Source of the DNA: Sabethes cyaneus
Taxonomy: Eukaryota > Arthropoda > Insecta > Diptera > Culicidae
DNA length: 64,000 bases
Direction: 5' to 3'
Assembly (NCBI RefSeq): GCF_943734655.1
Contig: NC_071355.1
Location: forward strand, 239,764,027 to 239,828,026
Shown here piece after piece: positions 38,117-48,733 of the stretch; positions within the stretch are counted from its first letter, which is position 1, and each line of letters starts with the position of its first letter. A program made the translations under genes and the position numbers. The notes under the pieces are model-generated. The model ran no database searches. It saw only the letters and a list, made by a program, of their open reading frames with translations, and was not told where the DNA came from.

Positions 38117-38568
38117 TCACCCCCCCCCCCCCTTGGAAATAGGCTTGAAAACTCGGGAGGCAAAAAAATAATTTGTAGGGTATGAGTTAATTTTTTTTTT
38201 TCATAAAATCAATTGTCTATGAGTTCTACAGCCAGAAAAACTCGAAAAATGAGTGTAAGAGTTGAGTTAATGCTTCTAGCACGAATCAAAAATGGAAATT
38301 CGAACAACGAAATTTCCGAAAATCGGCCGAAAAATTTTTCTTTCGTTTTTGTCTTTTTTCGTAGATTTTTGCATGCAAAATAATAACGCATATTTTAAAA
38401 CCCAGAATAGATTTGGTTTTCACGTTTAAACTTTAAATAAAAATACCTAAAATCAATTTATTTTGCTCGATTAAAAAAAATCTTTGTTTTTTTTTGACCA
38501 ACCCCCGCCCCCCCTTTAGTGGCCCAACACCGGAAGGACAAAAACTTCATAAAATATTTGTAATGGCC
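38117..38568 (-). mobile_element. GGCC-ended element, inverted copy
   Basis: Reverse-complement copy of 38598-39081, reading from GGCC at 38568 leftwards to the poly-C near 38120, where it is truncated. Only 29 bp of AT-rich spacer separate it from the plus-strand copy, so together they form a long inverted repeat. Confidence 0.8.
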
Positions 38569-38597
38569 TTATATTCTATAATTATATTTTTATATTA

Positions 38598-39081
38598 GGC
38601 CATTACAAATATTTTATTAAGGTTTTGTCCTTCCGGTGTTCGGCAACTGAAGGGGGGGGGGGGGCGAAAAAAAACAAAGTGAATTTTTTAATCGAGCAAA
38701 AAAAACATGGATTTTAGGAATTTTTATTTAAGGTTTAAACGTGAAAACCGAATCTATTCTTGCTTGTAATATATACTTTATTATTTTCTATGCAAAAATA
38801 TACGAAAAAAGACAAAAACGAAGGAAAATTTTTTTGGACGATTTTCGGAAATTCCATTGTTCGAATTTCCAATTCTGTTTCATGCTAGAAGCGTTAATTC
38901 AACTCGGAGACTCATTTTTCGAGTTTTTCAGACTGCAGAGCCCACAGACAATTGATTTTATAAAAAGAAATTTGACTCATATCCTACAAATTATTTTTTT
39001 GCTCCCCGATTTTTCAAGCCAATTCCCAAGGCCCCCCCCCCCCCCTTGTTACAAAAACTTTAAATATGATTTGCAATGGCC
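38598..39081 (+). mobile_element. GGCC-ended element, complete copy
   Basis: 484 bp from GGCCATTACAAAT to ATTTGCAATGGCC, with imperfect terminal inverted repeats. TTA precedes and follows it, a possible 3-bp target duplication (or TA). Homopolymer runs of G (38651-38662) and C (39031-39043) sit near the ends. No coding capacity; the 123-codon frame is accidental. I cannot assign a superfamily. Confidence 0.75.
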
Positions 39082-39117
39082 TTATATAGTTATATTTTTA
39101 TACACGTTATAGAAGCC

Positions 39118-39147
39118 CTGATGAAGACCCAAATCCCCGATCGAAAC
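39118..39147 (+). ncRNA. Hammerhead-like core of Penelope-like element
   Basis: CTGATGA at 39118-39124 and GAAAC at 39143-39147 are the two conserved strands of a hammerhead ribozyme core, 18 nt apart. Penelope-like elements are known to carry such motifs in their terminal repeats, and a Penelope-like RT relic lies downstream. The intervening bases (GACCC-AAAT-CCCCGATC) pair poorly as helix II, so it is probably decayed. Helices I and III were not verified. Confidence 0.4.
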
Positions 39148-39467
39148 GTTGGCGTAAAAAGTAAAACCTACCGTCTACTATAATTTAATGACTGAACGGC
39201 CAAAACCCCAATCATTCGATACATATATATCAGTCGAAAAATACCAGTTAATATAACATTTATTGAATAAATTAGACAATATGCATTGAACAATTTTCTT
39301 CGGCTGTTACCAACTTCATTACCAAAAGGTTGATGACCGAGTTCCAAGAAATGCCCATAAAACTCCTGAGTCCGTCCCCTGTAACAACGTGGGACAATGC
39401 TTGGAGGAAAAAAGTAGGAGATAATTGAAAGCTGGCGCGATTGTGTGTGCATGGAGGAGGACTAGTT

Positions 39468-40135
39468 TACATTCAGAGGTAACTTTTACAACCAGTTGAG
39501 TGGTACACCAATGGGTAATCCGCTATCCGTTATGAAAAAAAGCTGGAACAAAACCAGTTACTCCCGGAAAAATGGTGGCGATACGTCGATTATATTTTCA
39601 GCATAATCAAAAAGGAAAAAATCGAAACCATTCTAGCATCCATAAGCAACACCCTTAAGGACATACACTATGCCTACAAGACTGGAAAAGAGGGATACAC
39701 TTACTTTCTTGTACATAATGGTACCAATACAAAATGAGTTGTGTCTAGCCCATCCAATAACTCGTACCAGCATAAAATGGCGGCTTTTCATTATTTGATA
39801 CATATCATAAGATGGAAACGTTACCGAATGAGCTAGAGAAACAGAAAGAAATGGAATACGTATTAGAAACGAACAAAACTGAACGGATATCGAGCAAGGA
39901 CCTGCCAAACCATTAACTCAGAAAAGAAGGAAAGAATACCATAAATCACTAACGACATTAACACCAACAACACCAGAACTAAAGAGAATGACAATGAAAT
40001 ACGATGGAAACAACGCGCCCTCTCGCCCAAATGAAAACATTCGAAATCGACCTCGTTTACACCAGCTCAAAAACAAACTGGCTCAATTAAGGACCCGATT
40101 GAGGAACACAGAAAATCAGGGAATTATAAAGAAGA
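39468..40135 (+). pseudogene. Penelope-like element, RT core and linker, broken
   Basis: Blocks in order on the plus strand: FRGNFYNQLSGTPMGNPLS (RT motif B, MG-PLS); PEKWWRYVDYIF (motif C, normally YVDD, second aspartate changed to tyrosine); IIKKEKIETILASI; LKDIHYAY; HKMAAFHYLIH; LPNELEKQKEMEYVLET; and SIKDPIEEHRKSGNYKE, which matches the stretch before the GIY-YIG endonuclease. Several frameshifts separate these. Penelope-like elements couple this RT to a GIY-YIG nuclease for target-primed insertion. No intact nuclease is visible here. Confidence 0.75.
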
Positions 40136-40294
40136 ATAATCTCGTAAGAATCGCACAAAAAAGAGTTGTTTATTCAAGATTTCCTAAACATAGCTCGCCG
40201 AAGACTGGTCAAAAAGAACTCGAGATTGACGGCTTTATTTGCGCTGTGATCTAATGGCATATTGTGCGTCGGTGGCCGACTTCGAAACGCTCCA

Positions 40295-40860
40295 GTAGTC
40301 GTAGGCGGTTACTAGTGTGGATGCTTTTTTAATCGCGCGATTCATCGAGGGCTTCCTGTGAAATGTTATGTTGCCAGCTTTATATGTCTGGTAACCAGGA
40401 TTTCCGCTTCAAAACGCTTCATAGTCCGTTGGGAGAAACCACACCTCATTGAGTGCGAAAATGCACTAAACTTCACAAGTGCCAAACGTGAGCTAGATGA
40501 GCTCGTTCGGTTATTCGGATCTCAGCATTATCTAGCAGCTGTGCCAACGATGGTGTTACGTTCAAGTTGATACCACCGAAAACTCCAAACTTTGGAGGGC
40601 TTTGGGAAGCCGCCATGATATCTCTTAAAACCCATCTCCCGAACACCAATGAACCGCCTTGACAGATAACAGCAGACCCATGAGTACGGTCGTCGTATTT
40701 GGAAACAATGCAATGACAGCTAGACTACCTTTCTAGGTTGCACCTCGGACACGCTGGATCTAACAACGGGACAATACCAAATTGGCACGATGGTACTTGT
40801 GAAGGACGAAAATCTTCCAACGCTCAAATGGAAACTCAAGCGCATCATCCGCTGACGAGT
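40295..40860 (+). pseudogene. BEL/Pao integrase remnant
   Basis: The plus strand has a decayed catalytic-core segment (DAFLIARFIEGFL), NFTSAKRELDELVRLFGSQ, then KLIPPKTPNFGGLWEAAM-ISLKTH, and finally TMVLVKDENLPTLKWKLKRII, the C-terminal domain typical of BEL/Pao. Stops and frameshifts occur between blocks. It is a lineage distinct from those at 8105 and 14860, judged by its wording. No LTR was recognised. Confidence 0.75.
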
Positions 40861-41224
40861 AAGAAGAAATCTAGAATCCTTCCAATGATGATCGCATTGT
40901 GTATTTCAACCGACCTCCCATCCTGTCTTTATTATTTATTGAATTTCGAAAAAACTCTATACCGGAATCACCGTTACGTCGAAAGATGTTTCGTTACTGG
41001 AATCAACCCCTCTCCGTCAAATCTACACCCAATGAAATGTACGCTCAGTAACTTAGTGCCAACGATCATCGTATGATTTTTGGACCCGCGAAGGCCGGTT
41101 GCCTCCAGGCCTGTAAAGTGTTGTTTTTTATGCAATTACATTTGGAAAAGCCGCCTAAGTTCTATTCGAGGTGATAATCAGTGAATGAGCAGCCATCGAA
41201 GATGCGACCGAGGACAGTGAAGCG

Positions 41225-41835
41225 TCGAAAAAAAATGAAGGTTTCATCGTTTCAATCCCCATATCAAGGGGGGGGGGGGGATAAACGCAACCCTGGAAAC
41301 TATCGAGGGATTACATCGTTATACTCTCGCTCTAAAGTGCTCGTGATAATCGGAAATGACGCTTTGTTTGCTAGCAGTCATCACTACATTTCTTCAGACC
41401 AGCATGAATTTCTTCCAAAACGTTCAGTCTCAACGAATCTCGATGATTTTGTCTCGTTCTGCCCGCGCAACACGAATGAAGGGGTACAAATTGACGCAGT
41501 ATATACGGATCTGAAAGCAGCGTTTGATCGGGTGGATCACGGTATACTTCTTACAAGACGAGAAGCTGGGAGTTTCCGAACCGTACTGCAAGTGACTGTG
41601 ATCGTATCTTATACACCGTAGACTGAGTGTGAAGATTGTATCCAAGCTTTGCGATTCGTTCTTTAACATCTATGGCGTACCACAGGGGAGCAACCTTGGA
41701 CCACTGCTCCTTTCTCTTGATTTTTTTATGCTTTATGATTTATTTTATTTTTTATGATTATTTTATTGCAGTTTTCCTGAAACCTCAAATTTGTATGCAC
41801 GCCAGTGCCGATGGTTCCAAGTTCGAACCAGAACA
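41225..41835 (+). pseudogene. CR1/jockey-type RT remnant
   Basis: In order: NPGNYRGITSL, SSDQHEFLPKRSVSTNL, a catalytic block VYTDLKAAFDRVDHGILL, a frame break, GVPQGSNLGPLL (about 41670-41705), then a T-rich stretch and a decayed YADD region (about 41795-41825). It supplies the middle section that is deleted in the copy at 30889-32262. A poly-G run at 41268-41281 disrupts the early frame. Confidence 0.75.
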
Positions 41836-41839
41836 GCAC

Positions 41840-44685
41840 AAAACTATCAACCGAATATCAACGATCTTCTAGCTTAGTTAGGTACAAAGATCCGTTCGAA
41901 TATCAAATATTCAACCAAATTACCCGGCTCTCCGTATCAGTCAAGCGCGTCAGCATAACGATACCACCGAAACCGTATTTGCATTCTGTGTCTTTTTCTC
42001 CGAATGGAAAAGTCCACATTGAAACACCCATGCAACGGCGGCCAGCAAATGTTTGCCCACCAAACCCCAAACAGAACCTCAAACACCGACACCGTCGGAC
42101 GAACGGACAGACGGACGGATGTTCCCTGGAACTCCCCAGTGAACCGATGCGATGGACAGAAAAACAGTATCAAATGAATGGAACGCATCAAACGGTCAGT
42201 CAATGCATGTATGGCGGCGAACCTGTGGCTTCCTGTTGTATGATTCGAACACAATGCCCGACTGGATCTGTCAGTTCTTTTATTCCCTTCCGAAGGGCAG
42301 CGCCACCGGACCGTAACGAAACACACCTGCCAGCCGGACCGCGAACTGGACTCTGATGCTGATGGATGCTGCATACTGAACAAATATGTCTTCATTACTG
42401 GTTAACCAGATGAATGCTAAGCCCAGCCTAGCAAAACCCGGCAGGCGCGACAGGAAGGAACCGGAGGTAGTTAGCAGAATTACAAGCTCGCCCGTTATTG
42501 TACGACAATGAGAATTGTTAAGGTTGTTAAGATTTTCTTATTTGAGTTATGGATAAACAGCGGTCATCATCATTCTGATTTAAACGGGAATGACAATGTA
42601 TTCAATTATAAATGGTCAAAAACCGGGATTAAAACTTTGATTTGAAGGTTATAAATTACGTTGTCTCGCAGTGCAACTTCGGATGTGGTCGGTTAGTTTT
42701 GTTTTGCTGGAACAGGACAATGCCAAACCGGCTGCGAAGCATTAGTTAGGAGGCGTTTGGAGAGGTGGGAGGTCCAACCACCAGTAAAGTGATGTTGATC
42801 GAGCGGGCAGCCCGGTTCTGATGGATGGGCGAATAAAACGGTCGGATAGATGAACTTTTACTTCCGCTCATCATGATATGCACCATGGCCAGCCAGCCAT
42901 GGACAGCAGCAGTAGCAGCGCTTAGCTTTCATTTGAGTGCGCGGGAATAAACGGCTAGGGGGTATGCTTTTAATGCTGTTTCATTAGTCTGTTGCTGTTC
43001 CCAGCTGAAACAGGAACGGTGCAGGTTAGCTCATTCGCATCAAAGGGGATTACATTGTCTGCTGAGCTGGCTGCTGAGTGCCGCTGATGGGTTTCGATGT
43101 TCAACCGTAGAAGCACAACGTTCCACAATGGAGCTACGTGTGAAAGCCTTCTCGAGTCCGACTGAATAGAGAAAGTTGTTTAGTAATTGTTCATTGTCTG
43201 CAGGTGACTGTGAACATTTGTAATTGTCTGTATATTAAATAATCGTTAACAGATCATATTTGTATAGCTTTTTAATGAGAAGTGCGATGATGTCACCATC
43301 AGAGGATGTCTCATTTGGTGAAAGTTCATCCACCTTCAGTCTCCATACCACCCACTCAAATAGCCAGCAATTGAAAGAAGAACGAACTAAGAATAGAGTC
43401 TTTTATCCATTTCCCTTCAATTCAATAGCGACGTTTGAATCGAATTTCGTACACTCGGTTCGGATGTTTCGCCGGTTGAAAGCTCGCTGTCCCGCTGTTC
43501 CTAGTTTCGAACGGATTCAGATGACGGATGACGTCCGCTGCCGAACTCCCCCGCCTCCACTATGACTGCCACCGCTGCTGCTGCTGCAGCAGTCAGTCGC
43601 TCGCTGCACAAAACGAGCCAAATTTGATCTGCGCTACGGAGAAGATTGAATTTTGCCGAGAGTAGAAATTGGAAAACGAGAAAAATTGAATTATTCGTCA
43701 CCGGAGTAGCGTTCGCCGGGAGACACACGGTGATGTGCGGGATATTTCGACAGTTATCTGAACGAGAGCTCTCCCTGAGTCCGAGTGCTTTTCGATGTCG
43801 TAAAGTAAATGGCGTTTCCATCATTATTTTACGAACGCAACAGTAACGGTGCAGATGCATGGTAGATTGTGCTGTTAACCTGCAAAGCTATTACTGCGTT
43901 GTAAATATACCCACAGAATCCCATTACACAACTTCTCATATCTTCATCCTTAATGAATTGCGAATGTAAAAAAAAAATAGAATCAGAAAGCATTTCTCGC
44001 ATGCTCACAAAGTCTCAAGGCACTGAACTAAATACAATATTACAAGATTCTGACCTTAGTTGAAAGAGGCGGTGGATGCAAAGAAAGGAAGAGCTTCCTT
44101 CCATGTTTATTGGATGATTTTCAGCTTTCCTCGATCTTCTCTTACTAGCGTAATTAAAAGTTCCGGCGTGCGGTTTCCATTTGCTGCGCTAGAAGAAATA
44201 TAAAGTATCTGATGCAGAAAATAACTGAAAGTACGCTTTCTCTTACGCTGAACAAAGTATGCTCGTTAAGCGACCGCAGCATTATAAAACCTGCCCGATG
44301 TTGATGTAAAAACTTACATGATGTACATATCAGAATGTGTGGACCTTTTCATCAGTAACCTACGAGAATTACCTGGAACGAGCAGCTTCTACATTCTAAA
44401 GGGCGAATTACTTCTTTACAAATACATATATTTAAATTAATGCTTCTTATTTCCAAATTGTTCTACATTCTTGAATAACATTTGTCACACTACTGAAATA
44501 GTTTTACAGTTCTGTAACAAAATCATTGTCAAAATGAAATCAAAATGACATTATTTTATGACTATAGTCTTGATCGTTTTGCTGCTAATGTCAGTAATTT
44601 TTGCCTGGATAAAAGTAATAAATCTATGGTTTCAATCACCCTGTAAGATGGCAAACCGGTAGATATATGGACGCGAGACATACCG
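41840..44685. other. Unique-looking DNA, no gene supported
   Basis: The largest frames (183 codons at 41805-42356 plus, 152 at 41937-42395 minus) overlap antiparallel and have no recognisable domain; both look like chance frames in GC-rich sequence. CTG/CAG words occur near 43572-43590 and CAG near 42906-42920. No element was recognised. Confidence 0.5.
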
Positions 44686-44689
44686 GATA

Positions 44690-44845
44690 TTAGGTATCCC
44701 TACGGATACCAGGCATAGAGTAATCTCGGACCGCTGCTGTTCTCCATATTCACTCACGGCGTTTGCTTCATAATACATGACGGATGCAGACTGTTCTATG
44801 CAGATGATCTGAAAATGATCTGTTACGGGTGAGGTCCATTGAGGA
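44690..44845 (+). pseudogene. CR1/jockey-type RT scrap
   Basis: The plus strand encodes LGPLLFSIF, then CRLFYADDLKMICYG and a stop: the end of motif B and motif C with YADD intact. It is very short, with a decayed GVPQG before it. It joins a dispersed repeat at 44867. Confidence 0.7.
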
Positions 44846-44866
44846 TTGAGCAATTCTACGCAAAGC

Positions 44867-45000
44867 GAGTAGGGCGCTATATGTCGGCATATTAGCGTTG
44901 ATAGGAGGAAATGCTCATCAACTTAGGGACTATATTGGCTCGTTTCGTTATCCCTGATTTTTAATTTCAGGTATAGGTAATAAATTCAAGTTGTCACGTA
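44867..45000 (-). repeat. Dispersed repeat, partner at 60.7 kb
   Basis: The reverse complement matches 60680-60815: AGTCCCTAAGTTGAT-AGCATTTCCTCCTA, CAACGC, ATATAGCGCCCTAC, plus a looser ATACCTGA--TAAAAATCAGG upstream. Nature unknown; it may be 3' UTR of a retroelement. Confidence 0.5.
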
Positions 45001-45004
45001 GTTT

Positions 45005-46045
45005 TCGAGCCGTAAATCTCGCATGTGCATAGTATTTTTCGATATAAATTAAATTATGGTTGTGTATGAGCACCATTGGCATTATATTAAATTTGTTAAA
45101 AAGCTAGTGTTTATATCTTAATTTTTGTAATTACTGGCTTTACAAGAAAATTTTCGAATATCTAGGTTAGTCTCACGTAACTGGTGCTTTCATACTTACC
45201 TTATCCGTCTAGCTCCCCCCCCATCTACTAACAACAATTCCTTTCCCGAAATACTTGTGAGAAATCAGAGGATTTCCTGATCTTTAGTAGCAACAAGTAT
45301 TGGACTAATATTCTTTCCCATCCCACCAGGACCCGCATTCGGACGTAGCCGGCATCGTTATTGATCACCATGCAGGGACCTGACAAGGTTGCACAATGAA
45401 GAATAGCGTGCTGTCCCAAGTATGCTTTTTCCAGCCATCATTTTGCAATTTTCATCGGTCCTGGTCAATAACGGAGTAGCAGCACACGGGTGGTACCCTA
45501 TGCTTATGCTTATGCTTATGCTAATCGATCGGAAAATCTTCTACGCATCCACACCAATAATGAAACCTGTTGATTTCAAAGTACATACTCTTTAAAAATT
45601 GAAAATAATGAAGCATTCTCCAACTGGAAGTCCTCGCCTCGTGATTGGTTGAAAGTTTTTGACGTAGGACTACGTATTTGATTTCTATTCTATCTATATG
45701 GGGGCGCACTTTAGAGAAACGAAAAGGGAACATGTAACGAAAAGTGGTTACCGTTTGCACGCTTATAACTCAGTCATCCGTCAATAGATTCTAGAGATAT
45801 TGGTATCAATCGATTGGAAATTTTTCAAAATCCGTCACAATACAGTAGATTACATGTTTCCCTAACAGACGTTTAAAACTTCAGAAAATATGAGACGAAT
45901 ATTTATTATTGCATTATTTTAATTTTTTTGCCTTCCCACGTCAGTGCTTCCCTAGCACGGATAACAGAAATATATACGATATGAGCTATGGGTTAAATTT
46001 CCTTATGATTGTATTTAATTTACGCCCTATAGAATCCGTTCGAAA
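45005..46045. other. Possible dispersed repeats, no gene
   Basis: The phrases CTTATAACTCAGTCA and TTGACGTAGGACTACG near 45650-45800 are of a kind I associate with mosquito repeats, but no second copy is in this window. A hexamer ATGCTT is repeated four times at 45499-45522. Confidence 0.35.
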
Positions 46046-46050
46046 ATTGT

Positions 46051-46185
46051 TGAACTTCAGCTGTTGCTGCTTCCCCGGATAAAGCAACGAAGAGATCTAA
46101 ATTCACCAAGCGAGACGCCAACAAACCAAAGAATCCATCGACTCAACCGCCAGCGAACGATATGGTTTTGGCTGCTACGCCTTTT
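46051..46185 (+). pseudogene. Possible histone H1 N-terminal fragment
   Basis: The plus strand reads SAVAASPDKATKRSKFTKRD, then ANKPKNPSTQPPANDMVLAAT. A Lys/Ala/Pro-rich tail followed by a HPP--DMV-AAI motif marks the entry into the globular domain of insect linker histone H1. Here HPP is QPP, and the match ends at AAT, where the globular domain should continue. A stop precedes it and no downstream match was seen. It could be a processed or duplicated fragment, or chance. I have not been able to test it. Confidence 0.4.
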
Positions 46186-46189
46186 GCTG

Positions 46190-46955
46190 CGCATCGTCAT
46201 TCGGTCAGCGGTTTTGGCAGGTGACACATCGGCAGGCAGCTTTCGAGTCACATTCGTGGCTTCATTCTAAAGGTTCCTAACCGTCCTTTTTAGGACGGAC
46301 GAATTCATTTATGAAAAGATAAAAATTTTCTTTACGAATCGTAATGAAATTTCCAACTGTAGTTGTTTTGTAAAATCATGAAGAACTTTCTTCTGATTAG
46401 TTCTTTGAAACTTTAAATTTGGGGCGATGAACCCGTATCCAAATAGAATTGCTACTAATTGTGTCATGGATAACTTCAATACAATAAACTTCAAAAAAAT
46501 CTAATTTTGACTTCTGTCTACCGTACTAAAACGTATTGGACAAATTTATCTAAACGATCATAAACATAAAAGTCTATCCTGATTACAGATCCTACCAGTA
46601 GCGTTTACCCGGTAAATAATACTTCCAATAGTGTGAATATTCACTCCAATAACCCATCTAAAGGACGAGAGTTGACAATGGACATCACGAGTCAGAAATT
46701 TGAGAATTCAAGATTAACAAACGGACCTTATCAGGTTCACAATTTAAGTTATCTGCAGAGTTGAAATTATGAATTTCTCACATGTAAGAACACAATCCTT
46801 TAATGCACAACTTGTGCATCTATACGTGAAATTCATACAAAAATCACCACTTTTATCATTGGGAAGTGAATTGCTCTACATTCGTCTTCCTACGCCAAGC
46901 CTGCGACCATGCTTCTAGGCATGGACCCTTGTACTTTTTTACGATTATCTAAACC
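46190..46955. other. No recognised content
   Basis: AT-rich, without frames of note or repeat partners that I could see. Confidence 0.5.
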
Positions 46956-47054
46956 TATACCAATTTGATATTTGTGCTTGGGAAGTAAGCCAAAACAAGT
47001 GACAAAGTTTCCTCGTCTCAACAAGATTCCTTAACACCGCGAATAGAACTAGAC

Positions 47055-47204
47055 CAGTGATAGCCAAGCCGTGGCTCTTGAATATGGTCCTTGCGACTTG
47101 CGGCCCGCGGACTGGTTTGATGGATGGTGAATGGGAACTATAGGTTGAAATTATTAATGTTAGAAGTCATTCCGGGCCGTGGATCTATTGAGTGGCCACC
47201 ACTG
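47055..47204. mobile_element. hAT-like MITE, 150 bp
   Basis: Begins CAGTGATAGCCA and ends TGGCCACCACTG, imperfect terminal inverted repeats of the CAGTGGTGGCCA type seen in many hAT elements. The flanking 8 bp are AACTAGAC (47047-47054) and ACCTAGAC (47205-47212), one mismatch apart. An 8-bp duplication is the hAT signature. Non-coding. A related fragment lies at 48734-48832. Confidence 0.75.
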
Positions 47205-47278
47205 ACCTAGACCATTTTGATGTCCTTGCTTGGGAAGTACGTCGGAAAGTGTGACAAAACCTCCTCGTGCCAACCAAT

Positions 47279-47414
47279 GTTTTTTTGTTTGTTTTGATTA
47301 CAGTCACTTTAACCAGCTTGGGTCATTCGTGACTTCTGTGGGGTTGGGATTTGAACCCGGGTTCACGGCGCGAGAGGCGTGAATGCTAACCACTACGCCG
47401 GGACTGACCCCTAT
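47279..47414 (-). mobile_element. tRNA-derived SINE, family C
   Basis: On the minus strand the head reads GGCGTAGTGGTTAGCATTC (A box), a CTCTCG anticodon-loop region resembling tRNA-Glu(CTC), and GGGTTCAAATCCC (B box). It is followed by a short body and an A-rich tail (CAAAACAAACAAAAAAAC). GCCAACCAAT (47269-47278) and GCCAATCAAT (47415-47424) are a target-site duplication with one change. It interrupts unit 2 of the 100-bp repeat. Two insertions in the anticodon arm and the body rule out a working tRNA gene. Confidence 0.8.
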
Positions 47415-47443
47415 GCCAATCAATTTCTTACGAACGCAATTAA

Positions 47444-48554
47444 CCCATTTCCTCCCAGCGTTGCGAAAACGCAACGCACTTTCATTCGTTTCTAGAGAAG
47501 GCCCGGTTGAAGATATCAACTTGGACCCTGACGAACAAACAAAGATTGGAAAAAAATCTAATCGACCTGTTTTTGCTCATAGGTCAGATGTTACATGTAA
47601 CATAATTACAGCTGTGACAAAACAGTAGGTTTTGCTATTTTTCAGATAGATAAGGAAAAATGCTCATAAAACTCGATTTCACCTCTATTAACGCCTGACC
47701 TATCAATCAGTGTAAGAATCGGTTGCTTGCCAAAAAAACTTTGTTTTATAATTTTGATTATTTTTGTAATTTTAAGATAGGTTTGAAGCTTTGCGTTGTG
47801 AAAACGCAACGCTAGGAAGTAACGATATTCAAAGTTTGCAACGGGAACGTTTGTTTTCGTTCGTTCGCTGCGGTGTTTGATTTGATGTCGTTGCTTTTTA
47901 GTAAACAAATGAATGTAAATCTTATCTTTCGCTTATTTAAAATATCCCGGAAACATTATAAAAGTTTACATAACATAGAATTCGCAGCTTTATACACTGA
48001 TGGCTGATGGAGAAGCCGTTGTGATAAGAGCGTAATAAAATTGTTAAAGTACCTTTGCCTCCGGAATATCTGGAGGAATTGAGTGATGGCAACGATAGTT
48101 TCATGGACCCAAATTTAATGTTACAACCTTTCCGGAGCGCGTTGGTAGGCATTTAATCACCGGCGATGACATGCATTTAGCATTCAAACTGCATACTATG
48201 CGTCTAGTGCAAAGATGGTCTCCAACCCAAATGTTTCGATATCTATCATAAAACATAACATGTAATACTCTAAGTCGTTCATTTAATCTTTATTAATACT
48301 CAAAATCACAAAAAAATCCCAAATTTGATTTAACGGTAAATAAGTATGAAGCATTTATATGCATAATAATGAAGGTATGCAAAAACGGTATACCCTTAAT
48401 GCCCAGCGTTGCGTTTTCGCAACGTAGCGTTGCGGGACACAGGGTCAAAATTAAAAATACATGTCAGCGGCTTTTTCTTAGTTGACCTAAAAGAGAATTT
48501 TCCTGAAAGTTTCAACTTTCTATCCCTGCTGGGAAAAGTGTGGGGCTCAATGGG
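47444..48554. mobile_element. 1.1-kb TTAA-flanked element
   Basis: TTAA at 47440-47443 and 48555-48558 flank an element that starts CCCATT and ends AATGGG. Inside are several GCGTTGCGTTTTCGCAACGC-type palindromic words (47458-47480, 47785-47805, 48403-48432). The TTAA site and CCC/GGG ends fit the piggyBac superfamily. No transposase is intact. A short plus-strand stretch near 48050-48110 (PLPPEYLEELSDGNDSFMDP) is acidic, as N-termini of piggyBac-type transposases often are, but this is weak. Excision restores the 100-bp tandem repeat. Confidence 0.75.
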
Positions 48555-48733
48555 TTAAACCTAATTCAATTTGATGTCTGTGTTAGAGAAGTGTGCCAGA
48601 AAAAATGACTAAAGTCTATTATTCCCACAGATTGCAAATTCTTTACGGCAAGACGATTAAACTTAGGCGAATTTGATATCTGTGTTGGAAAAATACGTTA
48701 CAGTTACAGTGTTCGGTTATAACAGTGGTGGCC

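Larger units (their letters stand above)
46959..48700 (+). repeat. Diverged tandem repeat of about 100 bp, split by inserts
   Basis: Units contain AATTTGAT-T-TGTG, TTGGGAAGTA, GTGACAAA-CCTCGT-CCAACAA, TTCCTTAC--CGCGA and AAACCTA words. Unit 1 is 46959-47054. Unit 2 starts at 47205, is interrupted at 47278 and again at 47443, and runs into unit 3 at 48559. A partial unit 4 begins near 48666. Removing the three inserts (47055-47204, 47279-47414 region, 47444-48554) restores contiguous units. Confidence 0.65.

Noticed and set aside
41805..42395. Frames of 183 (plus) and 152 (minus) codons
   Set aside because: Antiparallel overlap, no recognisable domain, composition of ordinary GC-rich non-coding DNA.
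45499..45522. Telomere-like or RTE tail made of ATGCTT hexamers
   Set aside because: Only four units and no adjoining RTE coding sequence; kept as a microsatellite only.
47330..47411. Possible functional tRNA-Glu gene on the minus strand
   Set aside because: Anticodon arm disturbed, an A-rich tail and a target-site duplication enclose it: it is a SINE.
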